Shown piece after piece: positions 6,518 to 12,815 of a stretch of DNA of 13,689 nucleotides (positions within the stretch are counted from its first letter, which is position 1; each line of letters begins with the position of its first letter). The notes beneath the pieces were generated by a model, which saw only the letters and a program-made list of their open reading frames with translations, was not told the origin of the DNA and made no database searches. The position numbers and the translations under genes are program-made. Location: the NCBI GenBank assembly GCA_964496245.1, contig CAZBZG010000112.1, positions 1-13,689 on the forward strand. Reading direction: 5' to 3'. This DNA is from CAZBZG01 sp964496245 (lineage in GTDB: Bacteria; Planctomycetota; SZUA-567).

Positions 6518-7840
6518 ATGCCAGACGAACCCGAACGCCCCGCCGACAAAGCGCCGCAGCCCGAGCCGTCTCCGCAGGGGCAGGACCCGCAGGAGGCAAA
6601 GGCCCCTGAGGGAGCCGAGACGCCTGCGGAACAGCCCGGCTGCCCCGCCTGCCGGCCCGGGGAACACACTGAAGAGGCCGAACAGGTCATCCAGGCCGAT
6701 CCTGCCACGCGCAGCCTGGCCCGCGCGATGACCGTGCTCTTCCAACTGCTCAAGGTGGTCATGGCCTTCCTCGTCCTCTTCTTCGCTCTGGAATGCGTGA
6801 CCTGGGTGGACGAAGGCAAGGTCGGACTGGTCCGGCGTTTCGGCCGATACCTGCGGCACACGAGCGGCGTGCACAAGGGCGAGGTGATCCAGTACCAACC
6901 CAACGACCTCCTCTTCGTGTGGCCGGCGCCCATCGAAGTCTTCGAAGAGGTCTCGCTCAAGGAGAAGTCGCTGGCCGTGGACCAGGTCTTCTGGCCCGCG
7001 CAGGTCCGCAAGGCCGGCGAATTGGAAGAGGACGCCAAGACCGTGCCCGTGAGCGAAAGCCTGGATCCGGCCAAGGACGGATACAACTTGACCGGCGACC
7101 TCAACGTGTTGCACAGCAAGTGGAGCGTCCGCTACCGGGTGACGGATCCCGTGCGCTACCAGCTGGCCGTGGCCGATGCCCCCCGGCCCGAAGCCCAGGC
7201 GAAAGCGCTCCCTCGGCTCGAAGAGGAGGACAAGGCCGGGGTGGAGGACATCGTGCGCGAGGCGGCCACGGCCGTGATCCTCCGCAACCTGGCGGGCATG
7301 GGCGTGGACGACACCCTGTACCACAACGTCGAAGCGCTGTTCGAACGCATCAACGAGGAAGCGCGTGCAGCCATGCTGGACGAAGCCGGAGACCCGATCT
7401 GGGGCGTGGAGATCGCCATGGTGGCGAACGTAGGCAACCCCACACCGCCCGGCAAGGCGCAGGACGCCTTTGACGCGGTCATCGGGGCGCGGAGCGAGCA
7501 GAAGAAGCTCGAGAGCGTGGCCCAAGCCGAGGCCGAGACCATCCTCAAGGAAGCCGACTCCAGGGTCAACCGCATCCGCACCGAGGCCATGGCCTACAAG
7601 GCCGACGTCATCAGCCGGGCCGAAGGAGACGCCAAGCGGCTGCGCGACATCCTGGCCGAGTTCCCGGACGATCCCGAAGGGCTGCACCTCTACCTGCAGC
7701 AGTACCGCTACGACCGGCTCCGCCAGATGCTGGAGGAGGCGAACCTCTTCGTGCTCCGCCCGGGCGCCAACTGGTTCGTTTCCGGCAGCGTACCGCCGGG
7801 CCTGTTCGAAGAAGAGGGCGAAGAGGAGACCAGCCCATGA
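6518..7840 (+). CDS. Second HflK-like SPFH/Band-7 protein (440 aa)
   Basis: SPFH-family protein resembling HflK. The start is ATG 6518, with a GAGG site at 6504-6507. Residues 1-60 are rich in Pro, Glu and Ala, like the low-complexity front of HflK, but contain CPAC at 42-45 followed by His50, a possible metal or redox motif. One span lies at about 72-92. The SPFH domain covers about 92-375; DLLFVWPAPIEVF (130-142) aligns with the WPWP motif of its two neighbours. GVEIAMVANVGNPTPPGKAQDAFDAVIGAR (from about 296) is the HflK-type junction before a coiled coil at about 325-375. The C-terminus (NLFVLRPGANWFVSG) also fits HflK. It is the third SPFH gene in a row and overlaps the P-type ATPase start as ATGA, so the two products are probably made in a fixed ratio. 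Whether it works with FtsH or with the ATPase is unknown. Confidence 0.85.
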   Translation: MPDEPERPADKAPQPEPSPQGQDPQEAKAPEGAETPAEQPGCPACRPGEHTEEAEQVIQADPATRSLARAMTVLFQLLKVVMAFLVLFFALECVTWVDEGKVGLVRRFGRYLRHTSGVHKGEVIQYQPNDLLFVWPAPIEVFEEVSLKEKSLAVDQVFWPAQVRKAGELEEDAKTVPVSESLDPAKDGYNLTGDLNVLHSKWSVRYRVTDPVRYQLAVADAPRPEAQAKALPRLEEEDKAGVEDIVREAATAVILRNLAGMGVDDTLYHNVEALFERINEEARAAMLDEAGDPIWGVEIAMVANVGNPTPPGKAQDAFDAVIGARSEQKKLESVAQAEAETILKEADSRVNRIRTEAMAYKADVISRAEGDAKRLRDILAEFPDDPEGLHLYLQQYRYDRLRQMLEEANLFVLRPGANWFVSGSVPPGLFEEEGEEETSP

Positions 7841-9786
7841 CCGTAGCCACCCTCCCCACGAGCCACCAGGAAGCAGCCGAGAAGGAACGCCAGAACGCCG
7901 TCTGGCTCTTCGCCACGTTCGTGGGCGGCGCTCTGATTCTGAACTCCTACCTGGCGCGCTGGTTCCTTGAGACCGATTTGCCCCCCGGCCAATCTGGAAT
8001 CGTGAGCGGTCTGTGTGCGCTCGTGGGGGCCATCCTCCTGGCCGCGCCCCTCGTCATCCGGGCCGGCAAGGAGCTGGCGCAGGGCCATCTCTACATCGGC
8101 GAACTCGCGGCCCTGGCCGTGCTCGCCTGCTTCGCCACCAAGGCCTACCAAGAAGCGGGCCTCGTGGCCTTCTTCCTCATGCTCGCCGAACTCCTCGAGA
8201 GTCGCACCGCGCTCGGTGCGCGCGCGGCCGTGGAGGGCCTGATCCGCCTCACCCCGAAGCAGGCCCACAAGATCGAGGACGACAAGGAGGTGGACGTCCC
8301 GCTCGACCGACTCCACCGCAAGGACCGCATCCGGGTGCGGCCCGGCGAGAACGTGCCCGCCGACGGGCTCATCTGCATGGGCGAGACCTCGCTCAACGAG
8401 GCCTCGGTCACGGGCGAGAGCCTGCCCGTGGACCGCCGCCCCGGGGAGACGGTCTTCGCGGGCACCACCAATCTCACGGGCGCGATCGAGGTCGAAGTGA
8501 CCAAGGTGGGCGCGGACACCACGCTCGGCCGCGTGCAGAACCTGATCCTGCAGGCCGAGCGCACCAAGCTCCCCCTCATGCGGCTGATCGACAAGTACGT
8601 GCATTGGTACACCCCGGCCGTGGTCATGATCGCGGCGGTCATCCTGCTCTTCACCAAGAACCCCACGAGCGCCATCACGGCCCTGGTGGTCAGCTGTCCC
8701 TGCGCGCTCGTGCTCGCCACCCCCACGGCCATGGTGGCCGGCCTCACCTGCGCCGCGCGCCTGGGCATCCTCGTCAAGAACGTGGCGCACCTCGAGAGCG
8801 CAGGCAACATCACCGCGCTCGTGGTGGACAAGACGGGCACGCTCACCACGGGCGAACTCGCGGTCACGCGCCTCGCGCCCAGGGAGGGCGTCGAGGCGGC
8901 CGATCTCCTGCACATGGCCGGATCCGCCGACCGGCATTCGAACCACCCGGCTGCGCGCGCGCTCATCAAGGTGGCCCAGGAGGCGCGCGTGCCGCTCAGC
9001 GAACCGGTCAATCTGCAGGAATTCGGCGGCAAGGGCGTGGAGGCCCAGGTGGACGGCGAAACCCTGCGCGTGGGCCGGCGGAGCTGGCTGGTCGAGCAGG
9101 GCGTAGATCTGAACGGGATCGAAGAACCTTCGCGCAAGGAAGAGGAGGGCTACTCCACCATCTACGTGGCGCGCGGCGACACCTGCATCGGGTGGATCGG
9201 CATGGTCGACCGCACCCGCCCCGAGGCGCGCCGCGCCACCGAAGATCTGCAGGCGCTCGGCATCCGCAGCGTCACCATGGTCACGGGCGACCGGTGGGGC
9301 GTGGCCCGCCGCGTGGCCGGCGAGCTCGGGTGCACCGACGTCCTGGCCCAGTGCCTGCCCGAGCAGAAATTGGAACTCGTGGAAGACCTCAAGCGCCGCG
9401 GCCTGCGCGTGGCCGTGATCGGGGACGGCGTGAACGACGCGCCGGCGCTGGCGGCCGGCGATCTCGGGGTGGCCATGGGCGCGGCCGGCAACGACATCGC
9501 CATCAATTCGGCCTCGATCGCGCTGCTGTCCAACGACCTCGGGCGCCTGCCGTTCCTCGTCCGGCTCAGCCGCCAGGTCCGCCGCGTGGTGGTCCAGAAC
9601 CTGATCTTCGGAGCCATCTTCGTGGTCGCGGGCCTGACCGCCAGCGGCATGGAGCTCTTGACGCCCGTGGTGGCTGCCGTGCTCCACCTCGTGAGCAGCT
9701 TCCTGGTGATCTTCAATTCGGCCCGCATCGTGCGGTTCGGGGAAGAACTGGCGCCGCATCTGCCGGGCGAGCCGAACGCGTCGTGA
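7837..9786 (+). CDS. P1B-type (heavy-metal) transporting ATPase without N-terminal metal-binding domain (649 aa)
   Basis: Membrane pump that exports a metal ion using ATP through a phospho-aspartate intermediate. The start is ATG 7837, with AGGAG at 7824-7828. Motifs in order: TGES 192-195 (actuator domain), CPC 287-289 in the sixth span (metal site), DKTGTLT 331-337 with phosphorylated Asp331, His370-Pro371 (nucleotide binding), and GDGVNDAP 529-536. About eight spans: four before residue 125, two at about 256-302, two at about 588-630. There is no GMxCxxC domain; only some 20 residues precede the first span. In the last two spans the copper-type Tyr-Asn pair is replaced by Phe595-Val596, and the metal-selecting site ten residues before Asn627 is His617, not Met (Cu) or Asp (Zn/Cd). 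The family is certain but the metal is not. Coupled to the SPFH gene by ATGA overlap. Confidence 0.92.
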   Translation: MTVATLPTSHQEAAEKERQNAVWLFATFVGGALILNSYLARWFLETDLPPGQSGIVSGLCALVGAILLAAPLVIRAGKELAQGHLYIGELAALAVLACFATKAYQEAGLVAFFLMLAELLESRTALGARAAVEGLIRLTPKQAHKIEDDKEVDVPLDRLHRKDRIRVRPGENVPADGLICMGETSLNEASVTGESLPVDRRPGETVFAGTTNLTGAIEVEVTKVGADTTLGRVQNLILQAERTKLPLMRLIDKYVHWYTPAVVMIAAVILLFTKNPTSAITALVVSCPCALVLATPTAMVAGLTCAARLGILVKNVAHLESAGNITALVVDKTGTLTTGELAVTRLAPREGVEAADLLHMAGSADRHSNHPAARALIKVAQEARVPLSEPVNLQEFGGKGVEAQVDGETLRVGRRSWLVEQGVDLNGIEEPSRKEEEGYSTIYVARGDTCIGWIGMVDRTRPEARRATEDLQALGIRSVTMVTGDRWGVARRVAGELGCTDVLAQCLPEQKLELVEDLKRRGLRVAVIGDGVNDAPALAAGDLGVAMGAAGNDIAINSASIALLSNDLGRLPFLVRLSRQVRRVVVQNLIFGAIFVVAGLTASGMELLTPVVAAVLHLVSSFLVIFNSARIVRFGEELAPHLPGEPNAS

Positions 9787-9920
9787 TGCGGCGCCCCCCA
9801 TCGCGGGGGCGGGGGCGGTATCGGAATCGGGATCGGCACTCTGCCGGTGGTTTTGTTCGACACCGATCCCGATACCGACCTCGAGGGAAGCATCGACTCT
9901 TCAGTCCCCGGGAGGCAGGC
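9787..9920. repeat. Gap with a GC hairpin and an ATCGGR palindrome
   Basis: This 134-bp gap separates the P-type ATPase from the ABC ATPase. Six bases past the stop, 9793-9798 (GCCCCC) can pair with 9805-9810 around a 6-base loop, but no T-run follows, so it is not a standard terminator. Next, 9816-9836 and 9863-9877 form an inverted repeat of 15 bp with a 6-base bulge; its core ATCGGGATCGG/CCGATCCCGAT (9826-9836 and 9863-9873) is a perfect 11-bp stem. The left arm is made of hexamers ATCGGA, ATCGGG, ATCGGC in tandem. Possibly a dispersed REP-like element or an RNA processing site that changes expression across the boundary. Confidence 0.55.
9910..9915 (+). promoter_or_regulatory. Ribosome binding site for the ABC ATPase
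   Basis: GGGAGG lies 5 bases before the ATG at 9921 and decides the start. The same frame is open for more than 1,900 bases upstream, out of frame with the P-type ATPase, and that upstream part is a shadow rich in Arg, Gly and Pro. Confidence 0.75.
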
Positions 9921-11090
9921 ATGCCCGAATCCGTGATCGAGACGTTCGAGCTGACCAAGGAGTTCCGGCACGAGTTCTTCACGTGGCTCGTGCGGGCCCG
10001 GGCCGTGGTGGAGATGACCCTGCGCGTGGGCCGGGGCGAAGTCTATGGCCTGCTCGGACCCAACGGAAGCGGCAAGACCACAACGATCAAGCTCCTCCTC
10101 GGGCTCCTCTTTCCCTCGAGCGGCCAGGTCGCCGTCTTCGGCAAGCGCCCCGAGGACCAGTCCATCAAGGGGCGGATCGGCTACCTGCCCGAGGAGAGCT
10201 ATCTCTACCGGTACCTCGATGCCGAGGAGACGCTCGACTTCTACGGCCGCCTCTTCGCCCTGCCGCGCCAGGAGCGCCACCGCCGAACCGAGGCGCTGCT
10301 GGACCTGACCGGGCTCCGCCGCGAACGGCACCGGCCCGTGGCCGAGTTCTCCAAGGGCATGCAGCGCCGCATCGGACTCGCCCAGAGCCTGATCAACGAC
10401 CCCGAGTTGGTGATCCTCGACGAGCCGACCACCGGCCTCGACCCCATCGGCACGCGCGAGATCAAGGAACTCATCCGCGAGCTGCGCGACAAAGGGAAGA
10501 CCGTCTTCTTGAGCAGCCACCTCTTGGCCGACGTGGAGGACGTCTGCGACCGCGTGGCCATCCTCTACGGCGGTCGCGTGCAGGCCGAGGGACCCATGGA
10601 GACGCTGCTGCAGGAGGACCGCCTCACGCAGATCACAGCCGAACTGGATGCCGAGACCGTGGCAGCCGTGGAAGAGTTGATCCGCAAGCGCCAGGGATCC
10701 GACACCGAGATCCAGATCCGTCCACCGCAGGAACGGCTCGAGCAATTCTTCCTGCGCGTGGTGGAAGAAGCTCGCACCCAGCGGGTGGACACGAGCGGCG
10801 TGGACGCCTCCCGCGGCCAGCTCGAATTCCTGAGCGGTACGCGCGGGGAGGACGTGCTCGAACGCCTGACCGCGCCCAAGACCGAGGCGCCCGCGGCGCC
10901 TCAACCCGAGCGCGACGCCCAGCCCGTGGCCCCGGTCCGTCCCGCTGGCGGTGAGGTGCTCGAGAAGCTGGCATCAGGAGAACGCGAGGCCGAGAAGGAC
11001 CAGGCAAAGCAAGAGACCGAGCGGCCGGACGAACGCCGCGACGAGGGCCGGTCGGATCTGCTGGACCGGCTGGTGGAGGGCGACGAGTAG
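9921..11090 (+). CDS. ABC transporter ATPase with repeated C-terminal tail (389 aa)
   Basis: ATP-hydrolysing subunit of an ABC-2 type exporter (NatA/CcmA-like group). The start is ATG 9921, set by GGGAGG. Motifs: Walker A GPNGSGKTT 46-54; GYLPEE 87-92, with Glu91 where the classical Q-loop Gln would be, as often in this group; signature FSKGMQ 143-148 in place of LSGGQ; Walker B LVILDEPTTGLDP 163-175; switch His200. The catalytic core ends near residue 235. The last 80 residues are a charged, Pro/Ala/Glu-rich tail carrying three copies of a short helix-like motif: VLERL 312-316, VLEKL 346-350 and LLDRL 380-384, exactly 34 residues apart. Such a tail is not needed for ATPase activity and may bind a partner. 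It is the only ABC ATPase here, so it probably serves the permease 43 bp downstream and perhaps the one at 2170-3267. Confidence 0.9.
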   Translation: MPESVIETFELTKEFRHEFFTWLVRARAVVEMTLRVGRGEVYGLLGPNGSGKTTTIKLLLGLLFPSSGQVAVFGKRPEDQSIKGRIGYLPEESYLYRYLDAEETLDFYGRLFALPRQERHRRTEALLDLTGLRRERHRPVAEFSKGMQRRIGLAQSLINDPELVILDEPTTGLDPIGTREIKELIRELRDKGKTVFLSSHLLADVEDVCDRVAILYGGRVQAEGPMETLLQEDRLTQITAELDAETVAAVEELIRKRQGSDTEIQIRPPQERLEQFFLRVVEEARTQRVDTSGVDASRGQLEFLSGTRGEDVLERLTAPKTEAPAAPQPERDAQPVAPVRPAGGEVLEKLASGEREAEKDQAKQETERPDERRDEGRSDLLDRLVEGDE

Positions 11091-11133
11091 TGCGGGCAGA
11101 TCTTCTCTCGTACTCGACAGACAGAAAGCTCCC

Positions 11134-12807
11134 ATGCACGCCACTTGGGCCATCACGCGCAACACCATTCTCATGACCATGCGCCGGCGCGCTGCGTTGG
11201 TGCTCCTGCTCTTCGTCGTGGTCGGCGCGCCCGTGCTCAGCCTCTTTGCCGAGGGCGACAACACGCTCGTGGGCCTGCTCAAGCTCGTCACCACCTACAA
11301 CTTTACGATCATGAGCGGGCTCCTCATGGTGCTGACGCTGTATCTGTCGGCCACCGTACTCGACCGGGACATCACCGAGAAGCAACTCTTCCTGGTGGAC
11401 GTCAAGCCGGTCCCGCGCTGGCAGCTGCTCTTGGGCAAGTGGCTCGGGCTCACGCTTCTCGCGGGCTGGCTGCTCCTTCTGATGGTTTCGATCACCTACG
11501 TGGTGCTGCTCGCCTTTGCCGCCAGCACCCGGACCCGAACGCTCGCCAGCCGGACCTATGCGGACACGTCGGACGCGCAGGTCGTAATCTTCACGGTGCT
11601 CGCGGGCAGCCTCCTCCTGATCGCGGGCTGCGTGGTCTACGACACGCTGGTCGTACGGCGGCAGACCCTCGGCCGCTGGACCGGTCGGGTGCTGCTCGCC
11701 ATCTGGCTCGTGGGCATCGCGACGGGCATGGGCCTGATCGTGCGGACCAAGCGCATCCGTGCGGGCGGTCCGGGCCTGCCCGTCAGCCAGCTCCGTCAGG
11801 CCCACCAGGAGTTTCTGACCGCCCGGGAGAGCTTCTTTCCGGAGCTGCCCGATATCGACGAAGAGATCGAGCGCTACAAGGCCCGCCTCAAGCGTCAGAA
11901 CCGGCTGGATGAAGACGCCTGGGACTCGGAGAAACTCCGGGCCGAGCTGCGCAAGATCCTGCAGAAGAAGCTTTTGCCCATCGAATTCGGGGCCGCCCGG
12001 CGCTTCGTGTTTCCCGATCTGCCGCCGCCGGGGACCCAGGAGATGGATATAGCCCTCCGGTACAAGCTCCACGGCAGCCGCGGCGGCGAGAGCGCAGATT
12101 GGCTCACCCATGCGTGGGAGTTCCACAACCCGCGCTCCCGCATCGGGTTCCAACGGATCGCCCAGTCCAAGAGCAGCAAGAGGCGCTCCTTCAGCCTGCC
12201 GGCCAGCGTGCTCGCCGGCGGCGGCGACCTCGAACTGCACCTGGCCAACCTGAGCGGGCCCACCAAGGACAAGCCCGGTGCCCGAATCAATGTACCCCTG
12301 GACGACGGCCTCGAACTCCTGGTGCCCATCGGGTCGTTCGAGGCCAACCTGATCCGGGGCGCCCTGCTCCTCTGGATCCGCCTGGCCATGCTCGCGGCCG
12401 TAGGCATCGCAGCCAGCACCTTTCTAAGCGGATCGGTGGCCGCCTTCTTCGTGCTGGGGGTGCTCGCCATGGGGCTCTCCAATTCGTTCGTCTACAAGAC
12501 CGTGGCGCCCGACCCCACCTCGTTCGTGGACATCCCGAAGCCCGACAACCCCGATGCCACGGCTCTGGAACGAACGGGCGACTGGCTGCAGGAGCGGGCC
12601 AAGACCGTACTGCCCGTGCTCCTCACGGCGCTGCCCGACTTCGACGAGACCGATCCCGTGCCCGACCTGACGCTCGGCCGGGAGATCCCCTGGGGGCGCG
12701 TGCTCCGCCAGGCGCTCTTCGACCTCGGCCTCCGCGCCGGCGTGCTCGTGGCCATTGGCCTGGTCGCGTTCTACCGCCGCGAAATCGGCTTGCCGGTGAT
12801 TACGTAG
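11134..12807 (+). CDS. ABC-2 family permease with large soluble insert (557 aa)
   Basis: Membrane subunit of the ABC exporter, paired with the ATPase just upstream. The start is ATG 11134 (MHATWAITRNTILMTMRRRA), with only a weak ribosome site; the N-terminus fits the family and earlier residues in the frame do not. Spans lie near residues 20-38, 55-77, 100-128, 148-171, 184-204, 404-425, 428-450 and 525-546. The coupling segment is at about 76-105 (LDRDITEKQLFLVDVKPVPR...GKWLG), like that of the permease at 2170-3267. Between the fifth and sixth spans is a soluble region of about 200 residues (205-403): first charged and helical (225-280), then probably beta-rich (280-400, with ELHLANLSG near 367). 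A second hydrophilic segment spans 455-520. By span count the 205-403 region could face outside, but this is unsure. The next gene starts 8 bp after the stop. Confidence 0.82.
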   Translation: MHATWAITRNTILMTMRRRAALVLLLFVVVGAPVLSLFAEGDNTLVGLLKLVTTYNFTIMSGLLMVLTLYLSATVLDRDITEKQLFLVDVKPVPRWQLLLGKWLGLTLLAGWLLLLMVSITYVVLLAFAASTRTRTLASRTYADTSDAQVVIFTVLAGSLLLIAGCVVYDTLVVRRQTLGRWTGRVLLAIWLVGIATGMGLIVRTKRIRAGGPGLPVSQLRQAHQEFLTARESFFPELPDIDEEIERYKARLKRQNRLDEDAWDSEKLRAELRKILQKKLLPIEFGAARRFVFPDLPPPGTQEMDIALRYKLHGSRGGESADWLTHAWEFHNPRSRIGFQRIAQSKSSKRRSFSLPASVLAGGGDLELHLANLSGPTKDKPGARINVPLDDGLELLVPIGSFEANLIRGALLLWIRLAMLAAVGIAASTFLSGSVAAFFVLGVLAMGLSNSFVYKTVAPDPTSFVDIPKPDNPDATALERTGDWLQERAKTVLPVLLTALPDFDETDPVPDLTLGREIPWGRVLRQALFDLGLRAGVLVAIGLVAFYRREIGLPVIT

Positions 12808-12815
12808 GACCCCTC

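Noticed and set aside
7837..9786. Naming the P-type ATPase CopA or ZntA
   Set aside because: The membrane residues that define Cu or Zn/Cd specificity are not those of either group, so a specific symbol would be unsupported.
7708..9801. A 697-codon minus-strand open frame opposite the P-type ATPase
   Set aside because: It is His/Gly/Ala/Arg/Glu-rich with no recognisable motif, and the plus strand here encodes a P-type ATPase with all its catalytic motifs in order. It is a GC-driven shadow.
8013..9920. Upstream 636 codons of the frame that contains the ABC ATPase
   Set aside because: This part lies out of frame inside the P-type ATPase gene and reads as Arg/Gly/Pro-rich shadow. The ribosome site at 9910-9915 and family alignment put the real start at 9921, so this is not a giant fusion protein.
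9921..12807. Reading the ABC pair as NosF/NosY of the nitrous oxide reductase system
   Set aside because: The general ABC-2 type is the same, but there is no nosZ, nosD or nosL in the window and the permease has a large insert unlike NosY.
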